This document shows positions 36,286-46,600 of a stretch of 64,000 bases of DNA, one piece after another (the first letter of the stretch is position 1; the number at the start of each line of letters is the position of its first letter). The DNA comes from Aquimarina spinulae (GTDB taxonomy: Bacteria; Bacteroidota; Bacteroidia; Flavobacteriales; Flavobacteriaceae), in contig NZ_CALSBP010000002.1 in assembly GCF_943373825.1 (NCBI RefSeq), forward strand, positions 1,229,501 through 1,293,500. The letters are read 5' to 3'. The notes under the pieces were generated by a model that saw nothing but the letters and a program-made list of their open reading frames with translations, was not told the origin of the DNA and ran no database searches. Made by a program: the position numbers and the translations under genes.

Positions 36286-36319
36286 ATAAAAAGACAGCCG
36301 CAGCCACACGGCCGTCTTC
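36286..36319 (-). terminator. terminator hairpin (minus strand)
   Basis: On the minus strand AGACGGCCG pairs with CGGCTGTCT (one G-T pair), followed by TTTTT. It lies downstream of the YiaA-like gene. Confidence 0.7.
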
Positions 36320-36334
36320 TTTAATCATCAAAAC

Positions 36335-36364
36335 AAGAGACCTCAAGCCTTCCTAAGGTCCCTT
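36335..36364 (-). terminator. second tandem hairpin (minus strand)
   Basis: AAGGGACCT pairs with AGGTCTCTT (one G-T pair) around a 12-nt loop, followed by G and TTTT. It lies just before the terminator at 36286-36319 in the direction of transcription. Confidence 0.5.
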
Positions 36365-36454
36365 CTTTTGATTTCATTTTGTTAACCTTTATAACGAAGT
36401 GCTAATGCACAATTCGGCAACGTCGTTTAGTTAAGGATAATATTTAAAATTTCT

Positions 36455-36526
36455 TGTCACACTGAGCCTGTCGAAGTACTTTTCAAATTTGTGTTTTCAA
36501 ATGTCTTCGACAGGCTCAGACTGACA
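36455..36526. repeat. dispersed inverted repeat, copy right of the small membrane gene
   Basis: TGTCACACTGAGCCTGTC and its near-perfect complement GACAGGCTCAGACTGACA face each other across ~36 nt. The centre is nearly identical to the 34341 copy and in the same orientation. The rest of the 36263-36567 gap holds the two terminators and no gene. Confidence 0.75.
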
Positions 36527-36567
36527 GCTAAAAGCTTAACTTAACGTCATTGATAATTCGGATTTAA

Positions 36568-37044
36568 TTACTCCTCACTGTTTTCGATAAACTTTTTATC
36601 CCTGGTATTCTTCTGTACTGCAATGGCAGCAAATAAACTTAGGGTAAAAGACATCCCATAAAACCCTTTTTCACTAAGCTCCAGGTCGGCATTCCATAAG
36701 CCGATAATCAGCAACAAAATAGAGGTAAGCGTGGTAAACCAACTAATCCCATAATAGATATCGGTAACCGGGATTCCCTCTAGCCTATCTCTAACACTTT
36801 TTTGCACAGATACTGCAGAGAACAATCCAAATAGCAGGATCGTAAAGTAGTACCCTTTCTCGTTAAGTACCATACCTGCATTCCATAATCCAGTGCAATA
36901 GGATATCATTCCTATAAACAGTGCAGACCATGATGCTGATATAAAAGCCGGCGTTGGCTTTTGATCATATACTTTGTTTTCTTTCTTTTCTACATTTTCG
37001 ATTACGGTATCCTCGGATACATCGTTACTAAATTTGTAATTCAT
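36568..37044 (-). CDS. YiaA/YiaB family inner membrane protein
   Basis: About 158 residues from the ATG at 37044; an upstream ATG at 37101 would add 19 unlikely residues. Two repeats of a two-helix unit are visible ([29 protein letters not shown] and [29 protein letters not shown], each followed by [15 protein letters not shown] and a VRD/TRD loop). This is the YiaA/YiaB family of inner-membrane proteins of unknown function. It is followed by tandem terminator hairpins. Confidence 0.85.
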   Translation of the reverse strand: MNYKFSNDVSEDTVIENVEKKENKVYDQKPTPAFISASWSALFIGMISYCTGLWNAGMVLNEKGYYFTILLFGLFSAVSVQKSVRDRLEGIPVTDIYYGISWFTTLTSILLLIIGLWNADLELSEKGFYGMSFTLSLFAAIAVQKNTRDKKFIENSEE

Positions 37045-37224
37045 AATTATTGTATTTTGATGATTCAATAAAAATTCGAATTGTTCATTCGAACAGGACA
37101 AATGTGCGATGATATGCGTTGATATAAAACTCTATTTATCAAAAAAACTTACGATATATTTATGTTAATAATCTAACTGTATCAATATTCATAGTATCTT
37201 TATCAAAATTATACTTACGATACA

Positions 37225-38709
37225 ATGCATGTTATTTCTTCTATAATACATACCTTATCTGATGAATCAAAGCGAGCTTTTGTTACGATATTGCGGCAAA
37301 AGAATAAAAGAAACGATACCAAAAACATACAGTTATTTAAGCTTTTGGATACCACATCAACGGCTAAAGATCTCGATATCCAGATTTATGGCAAAAGAGC
37401 TAAGGGTGCGTATCACGCGCTATGCAAAAGATTGCATGATACGCTCATTGATTTTATTGCGGCCAAAAGTTTTGAGGAAGAGACTTCAGAAGAGATGGAA
37501 ACCCTTAAGCTCCTTAGAGCCAGCAGGAGTTTCTTCGAACAAAAACAATATAAAATTGCTTTTAAAACCATTGCCAAAGCAGAGCAAAAGGCCAAAACCT
37601 ATGCACTTTTCAGTATCCTAAACGAGATTTACTACACCCAGATCCAATATGCGCATCTTAACCGTGGGATAGCAATAGAGGCTTTATTTGCTAATTTCAG
37701 GAGTAATAAAAAATCACTACAACAAGAAGAAAACTTAAACCTGTTTTATGCCACCGTGCAGCACGAACTCATGAAACAAAGAAGAGATGCCGTACCGATT
37801 ATAAAAAATACCTTATCCAGATTTGGATTATCGATCACACAAGACCTTACGTTTCGATCCTTATTTAAGATCCTGGAGATTACAAACCAAACCGCTCATA
37901 TCACCAGGGATTATCGCACTATACTTCCTTTTGTAGAAGAAGTCTATACACAAATAGATGCCAAAGAGGATGTAATCGACAAGCACCTCTTCTACCATAT
38001 CCAAATCCTGTATTATGTAGCCAATTCTTATTTTAGGAGTAAAGATTTTACGACCTCGCAGCAGTACCTAGCTCTTATGCACGAGGAGATGAAAAAACAC
38101 CAGGACAAGTATTACAAGCGATTTTTTCCGCAATACACCTTACTACACTCACTCAATCTTAATTATACAGGTCGGGCAAAAGATGCAATCATGATCTTAG
38201 ATACTTTTGATTATGAAAAGTACAAAGATCAGATCGCATATATCCTGGATCTTAAACTAAGTCACATTGTATATTATTTTCAGCAACAACAGTATAAAGA
38301 AGCCCTGGATATTCTTAATGATTTTTATCATAGTGATCACTGGTATACCGAAAAAGCGGGCCTGGCTTGGGTAATTAAGAAAAACCTGATTGAGATTCTG
38401 TTGCGTATAGAGTTGGATCATATCGATATTGTAGAATCCAGAGTAAACAGTTTTAAAAAGAAACATGGGGCTTATCTCAAAAACAATAGAGAAACGCGGG
38501 CATCAGAATTCTTAAAACTAGCCACTATGTACTACCGCAAACCAGAGGTGGTTACTACAGCAGCATTTAAGGGTAAGATGTATACTACACTCACCACTCC
38601 TACCCCCGAAGACGAAGACATATTTGATATGAGTTTTTATGCCTGGATAAAGACTAAGGTCGAAGGTAGTACGCTGTATGAAAACACTTTACAGCTGGTA
38701 CATCAATAA
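37225..38709 (+). CDS. large helical repeat protein, function unknown
   Basis: A 494-residue, almost entirely helical cytoplasmic protein without signal or membrane segments. The helix pairs from about residue 90 to 440 (for example FFEQKQYKIAFKTIAKAEQKAK, YFQQQQYKEALDILNDFY) look like degenerate tetratricopeptide repeats, so it is likely a protein-binding scaffold. A TATCTTTA sequence, one base off the promoter box, lies 23 nt before its start. The AraC gene follows 84 bp later on the same strand. Confidence 0.7.
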   Translation: MHVISSIIHTLSDESKRAFVTILRQKNKRNDTKNIQLFKLLDTTSTAKDLDIQIYGKRAKGAYHALCKRLHDTLIDFIAAKSFEEETSEEMETLKLLRASRSFFEQKQYKIAFKTIAKAEQKAKTYALFSILNEIYYTQIQYAHLNRGIAIEALFANFRSNKKSLQQEENLNLFYATVQHELMKQRRDAVPIIKNTLSRFGLSITQDLTFRSLFKILEITNQTAHITRDYRTILPFVEEVYTQIDAKEDVIDKHLFYHIQILYYVANSYFRSKDFTTSQQYLALMHEEMKKHQDKYYKRFFPQYTLLHSLNLNYTGRAKDAIMILDTFDYEKYKDQIAYILDLKLSHIVYYFQQQQYKEALDILNDFYHSDHWYTEKAGLAWVIKKNLIEILLRIELDHIDIVESRVNSFKKKHGAYLKNNRETRASEFLKLATMYYRKPEVVTTAAFKGKMYTTLTTPTPEDEDIFDMSFYAWIKTKVEGSTLYENTLQLVHQ

Positions 38710-38793
38710 AAAAAGAGATGAAGTATACCAACAATCATATTAATTTGCTAATTTCCTGAAAAATTTAAACCCAGATTAAACAGAAATCGTTCA

Positions 38794-39567
38794 ATGCCAT
38801 TAGATAATCTTGAATTTTTATCCATTACAGATCAAGCGCAGGATTTCCCGATGCATTATCACGATACGTTTTGTATCTCTTATGTTCGTTCGGGAATCGA
38901 GCAAACGCAATTACAACACCAAACTTTATTATGTAGTGCCGGTGCAATTTCTATTACACATCCTTACGAGGTACATACCACGCCTGTTTTAGACAAAGAT
39001 ATTGGGGTGAGTTTTGATACGCTTTATCTCTCTAATGATGTGGTAAAATTCTTTCTTAATGGTAAGACCTTACACTTTTCAGAACGCGTTATTCATGATA
39101 ACACCCTAATTCGATTGTTTTTTCAATTAAAAGAAGCCCAGGAAAAACACGACCTAAGCATAACCGAGCAGTATTTAAAAAACTTTATCCGGCAACTAAG
39201 CCTGTACTCTACTGTTTCGGCTTATCAATATGATGATTGCATTCGGGATTTTAATACCATTACTTGTTATATCGAAAACAACCTTACTCAAAAAATCTCT
39301 TTAGAAGATCTGGCTAAAATCGCCAACATTAACAAGTTTAGTTTTACCAGAAAATTTAGAACAGAGACCGGTTTAACACCGATAAACTATCTGTTAATGA
39401 AAAAGATCATGGCTGCCAAAACGGCTATCCAGAAAAACTCAGAACTCACCCAGATCGCTTACCAGTATAACTTTACCGATATGGCTCATTTTTCGAGAAC
39501 TTTTAAAAGGTATATTGGTATATCGCCCAAAGTATTTCAGGATCGGTTGATACCAGTTCTCAAATAA
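38794..39567 (+). CDS. AraC family transcriptional regulator
   Basis: A 257-residue protein with an N-terminal cupin-like sensing domain (about 10-100; FPMHYHDTFCISYVRSGIEQTQ ... ITHPYEVHTTP) and a C-terminal AraC double helix-turn-helix (about 155-255; ISLEDLAKIANINKFSFTRKF ... YQYNFTDMAHFSRTFKRYIGISPKVF). It is a cytoplasmic one-component regulator of the arabinose-sensor type. The ligand and targets are unknown. The repeat-filled gap that follows separates it from the S41 gene. Confidence 0.9.
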   Translation: MPLDNLEFLSITDQAQDFPMHYHDTFCISYVRSGIEQTQLQHQTLLCSAGAISITHPYEVHTTPVLDKDIGVSFDTLYLSNDVVKFFLNGKTLHFSERVIHDNTLIRLFFQLKEAQEKHDLSITEQYLKNFIRQLSLYSTVSAYQYDDCIRDFNTITCYIENNLTQKISLEDLAKIANINKFSFTRKFRTETGLTPINYLLMKKIMAAKTAIQKNSELTQIAYQYNFTDMAHFSRTFKRYIGISPKVFQDRLIPVLK

Positions 39568-39599
39568 AATTACTTACTAACTTGTTAATTTTCATTTAT

Positions 39600-39845
39600 A
39601 CATTCTTACGTCACAACTTGTCCCGAATTTTCCTCGGGATCGAGTGATTTCATCAGTAGCGATAGCGGTTGATAAAATTGTACTTCGACAGGCTCAGCAG
39701 AGCTATCGAGATGCATTTGAAAACGATAATATGATGGGTTCTCGATACAATTTTTCTCCTGTCATCTCGAGCGTAGTCGAGAGGACATTACGAAAAACCA
39801 CTCGAACTGACGCTTTTTTAAACATTTTGGCTTCGGTCGCACTCA
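39600..39845. repeat. composite of dispersed intergenic repeats
   Basis: Contains CTTGTCCCGAATTTTCCTCG-GGATCGAGTG, GACAGGCTCAGCAGAGCTATCG, ATGCATTTGAAAACGATAATA and CTCGATACAATTTTTCTCC. All recur, mostly inverted, around the GIY-YIG gene at 51 kb. An open frame across it (39644-39853) is not a gene. Confidence 0.75.
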
Positions 39846-39918
39846 GATTATAAAATTGTCAATATTATACAAGCCTGTTACACAAGATGCCTCGTTCTTT
39901 GTAGAAATCATTTTATAT

Positions 39919-41373
39919 ATGAAGCATCTTATCGCAATCCTTAGTATCACCCTTCTTTTTTCCTGTAAATCTGAAAAAAAAGATCCGCTATTCGCTATGA
40001 CCCAAGATCAAATGGAAGAAGATTTTCAACTCTTTCAATCTATATATGAAGAAGCGAATGCTGGGCTTTATAAATACCATAAAAAAGAACAGGTAGATAG
40101 TGCTTTTGCTGCGAACAAAGCTCAGATTTCAGAAAATACATCCTATCGGGAGTTTTATACCCTGCTTTGGAATGTAATTGATTACACAGGAAGTTGCCAT
40201 AATGGTCTGACCTATCCCCAGGCTGTGGACGATGCGTTAAACCCCAAAGACATTTTCTTTCCTATCCCATTAAAATATATCGACGGAAAATTCTATACAA
40301 ATTACACCTACAACACTATTGCTATGGGTAGTGAAGTACTTGCTATCAACAATATGCCAATAGACGAAGTAGCAAAACGCTGCGGACATTTTATAAGTAC
40401 CGATGGGCATAACCAAACCGGTAAGTATACCGACTTAGACTCTGACTGGTTTGCTTTTTATATGTATCTGGTATTTGGGGAGCAGCAGCAATTTACATTG
40501 CAGTACAAAAATAAAGCTGAATCTACATCTGCAACGGTGCAAAGCGTAGATTATATTACCTTTTTTAATAATTATCAAAAGCGTCATTCTGCGGCATATG
40601 ATAATCGTATTACCAAAGACTACTTCTTTACATACAAAGACAGCATCGGGTATCTCAACATCAACACCTTTGCTATGGGAGGTCCCAAGTCTGAAGGTCA
40701 TAAGCAATACGCTACCTTTTTGGATTCGGTTTTTATAGCGATAAAAGAAAACCATACCCAAAAGCTTATTGTGGATATAAGAGGCAATGGTGGTGGTAAT
40801 GACCCAAACGACTTATTACTGTATTCCTATCTCACAGATCGAAGTTTTAGAGAAAATACTACGGCACATACTCTTTTTCAGGAGGTTCCTTTTCCTGATT
40901 ATTATCTCGACGATGACATCGATGAGCTAGCCAAAGAATTAAAAGAAGAGCACTCGGTTTTTAAGGATGGTAAATATTATCAAAACGCTACCTTTAATAC
41001 CGCATGGCAACCCAAACCAAATGCATTTACAGGCGATCTGGTACTCTTGATTGATCCTCCCGTAGCATCGGCCGGCTCTCTATTTGCCAGCTTGGTAAAA
41101 AGTGACGATAACACTACCGTAATTGGGGAAGAAACATTGGGTGGGTACTATGGACACACAGGACACATCCCCGTATATTATGAATTACCTAATTCTAAAT
41201 TAGAGCTCAAATTCTCGATAGTTGATCTGGAGCAGGATGTTCGACAACTACCCGATGAGCAGTATGGCGATGGCGTACAACCCGATGATAAAGTGGTACA
41301 AACCTACCCCGATTTCCTTACCCACCGAGATACACAACTAGAGTATGCGATTAAAAAGATGAGTTTGAAGTAA
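39919..41373 (+). CDS. S41 family peptidase, lipoprotein
   Basis: About 484 residues from the ATG at 39919, which begins a lipoprotein signal (MKHLIAILSITLLFSC, Cys 16); the frame extends to 39856 through repeat sequence. The S41 core is visible in KLIVDIRGNGGGNDPNDLL, DPPVASAGSLFASLVKSDD (serine region) and VIGEETLGGYYGHTGHIPV. The order matches C-terminal processing or tricorn-type peptidases. It is probably anchored in the envelope. Dispersed repeats flank it on both sides. Confidence 0.87.
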   Translation: MKHLIAILSITLLFSCKSEKKDPLFAMTQDQMEEDFQLFQSIYEEANAGLYKYHKKEQVDSAFAANKAQISENTSYREFYTLLWNVIDYTGSCHNGLTYPQAVDDALNPKDIFFPIPLKYIDGKFYTNYTYNTIAMGSEVLAINNMPIDEVAKRCGHFISTDGHNQTGKYTDLDSDWFAFYMYLVFGEQQQFTLQYKNKAESTSATVQSVDYITFFNNYQKRHSAAYDNRITKDYFFTYKDSIGYLNINTFAMGGPKSEGHKQYATFLDSVFIAIKENHTQKLIVDIRGNGGGNDPNDLLLYSYLTDRSFRENTTAHTLFQEVPFPDYYLDDDIDELAKELKEEHSVFKDGKYYQNATFNTAWQPKPNAFTGDLVLLIDPPVASAGSLFASLVKSDDNTTVIGEETLGGYYGHTGHIPVYYELPNSKLELKFSIVDLEQDVRQLPDEQYGDGVQPDDKVVQTYPDFLTHRDTQLEYAIKKMSLK

Positions 41374-41417
41374 CCCTTCGACTACGCTCAGGGTACGCGA
41401 TGGTTTGTTGTAATATA

Positions 41418-41645
41418 GTTACCCTGTCATTCCGGACTTGATCCGGAATCCACAATCACATCTCCCTTTTCATAAAAATACCTATATCTGTACCCTTCGA
41501 CGTGCCTGTCCCGAGTTTATCGAAGGGCTCAGGGTACGTGGTCACCCGTTACACTATAGTTTCCCTGTCATTCCGGCACTTCGTCTACGCTCAGCATAGA
41601 CTTCAGCCAGAATCCATAATCATATCTCTCTTTTCATAAAAATAC
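41418..41645 (+). repeat. tandem duplicated intergenic sequence
   Basis: Two ~80-90 bp units, both running CCCTGTCATTCCGG ... GAATCCA-AATCA-ATCTC-CTTTTCATAAAAATACC, are separated by a CTTCGA-GGGCTCAGGGTACG block. They fill most of the gap between the S41 gene and the HExxH gene. No gene is seen. Confidence 0.7.
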
Positions 41646-41713
41646 CCAATACAGGGTATTGAATGCCTTTAGAAGAATTACAACTTTTGAGTGTTCAATT
41701 ACAACACATAAAT

Positions 41714-42286
41714 ATGAAAATAAATTATAAAGGGAATTATGAACAAGTTAAGTTAGCAGTCGAAGATGCTAATGAAGTATTATATTCTAATGAAATTTAT
41801 GAATTAATAAGGCAACGTACTAATTTTAATTGTTCGGAAAAAACTCCGCAAGAAATTGCTGATATCATTCAAAACACCAGCTTGGAAGTCGAAGTTAAAC
41901 TATACAAACCAAGATGGAGATTTAGCAAAGTACTTGGATACTTTGTGAAGAGTAAACCAAATAATCTTTTTCTTAATTCCAGAAAATTATACCGAGATAC
42001 AAGTTCGATAAGTAATACTATTGTACACGAGTATGTACATGCAGTGGATAATAATTTTGACAATACGATCATTGATTTTGGCCATAATTGTGGGACTTTA
42101 AAAAACACTGCTCCCTACGTTATCGGTAACATTGCAGAGATAATCATTGACGGAAACGAAATTGATGATATTGATTCTTCTTTAAAACATTTTGAAAGTA
42201 GAACTATGGTTCATTGTTTTATTGATGGCAACCAGCCTTTTTCGAAAAACGAAGAATTAATTATTGAAGAAACCAGAATTTACTAA
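41714..42286 (+). CDS. hypothetical protein with HExxH motif
   Basis: About 190 residues from the ATG at 41714; an earlier ATG at 41663 is possible but its 17 codons run from the repeat. SNTIVHEYVHAVDN contains HEYVH, the zinc-binding helix pattern of metallopeptidases, and FGHNCGTLKNTAPYVIGNIAEIII follows. There is no signal peptide, so it would be cytoplasmic. The family is not recognised. A small secreted-peptide gene starts one base after its stop codon, and the DnaJ fusion follows that. Confidence 0.6.
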   Translation: MKINYKGNYEQVKLAVEDANEVLYSNEIYELIRQRTNFNCSEKTPQEIADIIQNTSLEVEVKLYKPRWRFSKVLGYFVKSKPNNLFLNSRKLYRDTSSISNTIVHEYVHAVDNNFDNTIIDFGHNCGTLKNTAPYVIGNIAEIIIDGNEIDDIDSSLKHFESRTMVHCFIDGNQPFSKNEELIIEETRIY

Positions 42287-42287
42287 A

Positions 42288-42428
42288 ATGAAACAGCTAT
42301 TTACACCCGTAGTAGTTTTTATGGTATTCGTATCTGCTACTTACAGTCAAATTATTGATATTGATTATTCAAAAAAAGGGGAGTCACTTACCGAAACAAG
42401 AGAAGAAAAGGAAAACCATTTAAACTAA
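42288..42428 (+). CDS. small secreted peptide or gene remnant
   Basis: A 46-codon frame, ATG at 42288 and TAA at 42426. It encodes a convincing signal peptide (MKQLFTPVVVFMVFVSATYS) followed by 26 polar residues (QIIDIDYSKKGESLTETREE and a short tail). It is squeezed between the HExxH gene and the DnaJ fusion, whose ATG directly follows its stop codon. It may be a real small exported peptide or the 5' remnant of a secreted-protein gene. Confidence 0.45.
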   Translation: MKQLFTPVVVFMVFVSATYSQIIDIDYSKKGESLTETREEKENHLN

Positions 42429-43349
42429 ATGACAGACTATTACAAAATACTGGGGATTGAAAAATCAGCTTCTCAAGAAGAGGTCAAGAAAGCGTACCGA
42501 AAATTATCAATAAAGTTTCATCCAGATAAAAATAACGGAGATGCATTTTTTGAAAATATGTTTAAACAAATTCAAGAGGCATATGAAACTTTAAACGATG
42601 TTCAAAAAAGAAATGAGTATGATAGAGAAACAAATCATCAGGATTTCAATCAAGATAATTCATATTCAAATTTTAAACCAATAATAGATTTTTTCAAATC
42701 TAATAAAACTTTATTTTATAGTGGAGATGAAATAACATTTGAATGGAGAACCTTTAATGCAGACTTGGTTGAAATTAAACCATTTGGAATAGTGAGTGCA
42801 AATGGCAGCAAAACATTAAAGCTCAACAACATTAATAAACAATTCATAACGATTGAACTAAAAGCCACAAATACAAATATCTCTAGATATGTATCTAAAC
42901 AGATTATTCTAGAAAATAATGTATTTAGAGATGCTAAAACACAATCAACTCATAAAAGTGGATTTTCTGGCACTTACAAAAAAACAACTTCATATAGTTC
43001 TGCTAATAACATAAAATCAGAAACGTTTTGGTCGGCAAAAGGTAGATTAAGAAGGAAGGATTATCTTAGTAGATTAATTTTATTAGGACTGCTCTCTGGA
43101 ATTGTAGCGGCAGTAATTGAAAATTCTCGCAATGAAGTAGTTTTGTTTTTTTCTTCAATTATAGCGATTGCTTGTTGGATAATAATAACAATTCAAGCAA
43201 TAAAAAGATTACACGACATTAATATGAGTGGTTGGTGGTATTTTATTCTTTTAATTCCTTACATCAATCTAGTTTTCGGGCTATATGTTCTATTTGCAGA
43301 CGGAACAGAAGGAACTAATAAATATGGAGCCGACCCAAAGAATCGATAA
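42429..43349 (+). CDS. DnaJ domain - DUF805 membrane fusion protein
   Basis: A 306-residue protein. It begins with a complete J domain (1-68) with HPD at 31-33, which stimulates DnaK-type Hsp70 ATPase. A middle beta-rich region (about 85-165) is followed by a C-terminal DUF805 membrane domain (about 195-300; [18 protein letters not shown], four helices, [12 protein letters not shown]). The fusion would recruit Hsp70 to the membrane (inference). The ATG follows the stop codon of the preceding small gene without a gap, suggesting translational coupling. Confidence 0.88.
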   Translation: MTDYYKILGIEKSASQEEVKKAYRKLSIKFHPDKNNGDAFFENMFKQIQEAYETLNDVQKRNEYDRETNHQDFNQDNSYSNFKPIIDFFKSNKTLFYSGDEITFEWRTFNADLVEIKPFGIVSANGSKTLKLNNINKQFITIELKATNTNISRYVSKQIILENNVFRDAKTQSTHKSGFSGTYKKTTSYSSANNIKSETFWSAKGRLRRKDYLSRLILLGLLSGIVAAVIENSRNEVVLFFSSIIAIACWIIITIQAIKRLHDINMSGWWYFILLIPYINLVFGLYVLFADGTEGTNKYGADPKNR

Positions 43350-43577
43350 AAACTTCATACCTACTACCTAAAACCCAAAATCTAGTTCCATATCGTATCC
43401 TGAGCCCCGTCGAAGGACACACCTACTATCCCATACAAAAAACTTTCTCACCCACCATGTGGTTTCCCGTAACCGTAATAAAAAAGGTAGCTGTAGTTTT
43501 ACATAAAACGTTGGTAAGCATGAGTTTTTCTGGTAAAAACTAATGCTTGTCGATACGTATAAATGGGCGTATGTGTG
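43350..43577 (+). repeat. spacer module with 58-bp direct repeat, left of the NACHT gene
   Basis: Positions 43433-43490 match 46707-46764 at 57 of 58 bases (AACTTTCTCACCCACCAT, GGTTTCCCGTAACCGTAATA). An AATGCTTGT-nGA segment and a final GTTGAGAC complete the module before the NACHT gene. Confidence 0.85.
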
Positions 43578-43606
43578 TTGAGACATATTTACTGTAGTTA
43601 GCTTTA
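43578..43606 (+). promoter_or_regulatory. candidate promoter of the NACHT gene
   Basis: TTG at 43578-43580, an 18-nt spacer and TAGCTTTA (43599-43606, one mismatch to TAnnTTTG) lie 10 bases before the ATG. The TTG belongs to the end of the repeat module, so the module may supply part of the promoter. Confidence 0.45.
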
Positions 43607-43616
43607 ATTTAAACAA

Positions 43617-46600
43617 ATGAATGAAATATCAGAATTTAAACGCTTAGCGAAAAAAATAAAGAACAATAAAGAATTTCAGAAAAGAAATATATCTGAGTTA
43701 ATTAAAATTATTCCATTCATTGGAAGTTTAATCGAAGAAAACATATTTGGTCCTGAAAGAGATGCAAATTTAGAGTCAAGATTTATTGCTTTAGAAGATT
43801 TAGCCTCAAAAGCATTAATGAAAGAAGATGTCTCTAAAATTATAAATGTTTTAGAGCAACACACATTAATATTAAACCGATTTGTATTTGAAAATGAAAA
43901 TTTACTACTAGAAAACGCAAACGAACTAAAAAGAGTAAAAGTCGGAATTTCATTTGTAGAACAGGACATTAACTTAGCTAAGTCAATAATTAAGCAATTG
44001 AAAAAAAACCAAATAGATGTTGTTTCAAATAACTTAAAATTTGCAGACGAAAATAAGATTAGTTATAATGAATTTTTACCTCCAACTGTTGATTCACTAA
44101 TTGTTTTGTATAGTAGTAATTACGAAAATCATAATAGTTCTTCTTATAATAAAAACACTTATCTAAATAAAGGTATTGAATTAAAAACACCTATAACTAC
44201 GATTGCTTTTAATGAAATAACTAACTCGAAATTACCAATAGAAAATTCATTAAAAAAAGTTTTTCATTCTAACGAAGTATCTGATATAATTGACACTTTT
44301 TTCTTTGACAACTATATTGAGTTAAAAGAGAAGGAACAAGATTTAATCACAAAATATTCCGATGTAGAAACAATATTAAAACTCTATAACTCAAACTTTA
44401 ATAAAATTGAAAGTTATGAAAAAAACAAAATAGGGTTTGAGTTATACGAATTAAAAAATCTTACTGGGTCAAGTATTTTTTGTGTGTATCTCTATGAAAA
44501 CATATATATAAAAAACACTTTAAAATTCATTCATAATAACTGCATAAAAAATAGCGAAGAATATTTTATTCTTGTTCAAAAGACAAAAAGATATGATCAA
44601 GAAAAAAGAATAGATTATTTAAAAAAACATGCAAGAAAGAATACTAATGCATATTATATAGATGATTTTATTTGGGAGAATTTAACATCTTCCTATTTTG
44701 AAACCAAGCAAACATATACCAATACATCGTTTATACCTCCAAACTTATTATACCAGAAAAAAACATTTGACAATTTCAATTTTTTTGACAATTGGTTGTA
44801 TAAAAAAAACTCTCCTACTCTTATTATTACCGGCTCTGGCGGAATTGGAAAAACCACACTTGCTAAAGAATTAACTAACAGAATAAACAATAGTGCTAAT
44901 AAAACTAAGGCTATTTATATTGATGCATTAAAAATCTCGAGTTCAATTTTACATTTAACACATAATAATGATAACATTAATTTATATTCATTTTACGAAA
45001 GTAGTGTAAGTAAAAACTCAACACCATCGTTAAGCTATGATTTGTTTAGAATAAATATTGATAATGGAAACCTAGTAGTTATTATAGATGGTCTTGACGA
45101 AATCATTTCAAGATTGGGCGAACGATTTAATATTTCAAATTTTTTTGAAACTATACAGAATTTCACAGATGGAGTTGGAAATGGAAAAGTTATTTTAACT
45201 TCCAGAAATCACTTTTGGAATATTTCAAAATCGTTTTTTTCAAATTCCCAAGAAATCGAAATTTTACCATTTAACAAAGATAAAGCTCTAGAGTATTTTG
45301 ACAATTTATATCCCAATTCTCCGAAGTTAGTTAAAAAAGCTATGAGAATTTCTGAATCAATCTTAGGAGACATATCGAACAATGACTTTATACCTTATGT
45401 TTTAGAATGTGTTTCTTTTATAATTGAAGACTCTACTGAAAGTGGAAAATATTATGACCCTGATTTCAATTCCACTATTTTAAGACAGGATATTAAAAAC
45501 GATTTTATTTTGGGTAAATTGTGTGTAAGAGAAGAGCAAAGAACAGAACAAATTGATGTTGACCAACAATTAGAAATATTTTATGAAATTGCAAATAAGA
45601 ACATTCAGAAAGATGAATTTCATAGTGCCTGCAAAAGAATAAGTAAAATAGACATCAATGATAGACAAATTGAAACTTTCCTCTCGCATCCAATAATTGA
45701 TAGTTCAAATGATAATGTTAAGTTTAAGTATGATTTTTTTAAAAACCACATAAAAAGCATATATTTAAATAACTTATTTAATATTAATGATTTATCAATT
45801 AACGAAAATCATATTGATATTTTTTCAAACCTTATCTCCTTCAATTCTTCTTTTACTTTAGATATTTCTGAAAGAATAAATATTGAAAAAGAGGATTTAA
45901 TGTATAGGTTTTTAGTCTTACAAGAGGAGATTAAAAATAAGTCAGAAATAAGTACAGAAGCGAAAAATAAGTCAATCTCTTCTCTTTTTATTATTTTGTT
46001 AAAAAACAATGTACATAAATACAGCTACAGTAGCGAATTAAACACACAATTATTGGTAGAATTCTTTGGAAAAACAAATGGTACAATAGACGCTCTAAAT
46101 ATAATTGATTTATCTTGTAATGATAGTAATAAAATAATATTTGATTTTTCAAATATCAAATTTGATAATGCTTTTATAAGTTCCTATGATTATTTTTGGG
46201 AATGTAAATTCAATGCTAATACAGAATTTTCTAATTCATATTTTTATAAAGTTCACAAGAGCAAAAAAATTAATACTAGTGCGAAAGAAACCAATTTCAT
46301 CAATGTAAAAGGGTCAGATGAAACATTTAAAAGAGTTATTTCTGAATCAAAATTTTTTAATAAAAATAAAGATAGCAAAATAATATCCGATTTACATCAA
46401 TTCTTTTCACACTTTTGCAGTAATGGAATAGTTGACCGAAAAATATATCCTAGGATAAACCAATTATATCAACGGAAATACATTAAACTCGACTCACTTA
46501 TAAAAATTTTAGAAAAAGAAAATATTATTAAAACCTATTCTTCTCCTAAAAATATTGTTACAATAGAAATTTTACATGAACATCATCAAGATATTCTTAA

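Noticed and set aside
39644..39853. 69-codon open frame before the S41 gene
   Set aside because: The frame is formed by a composite of dispersed repeats and ends at the start of the real gene.
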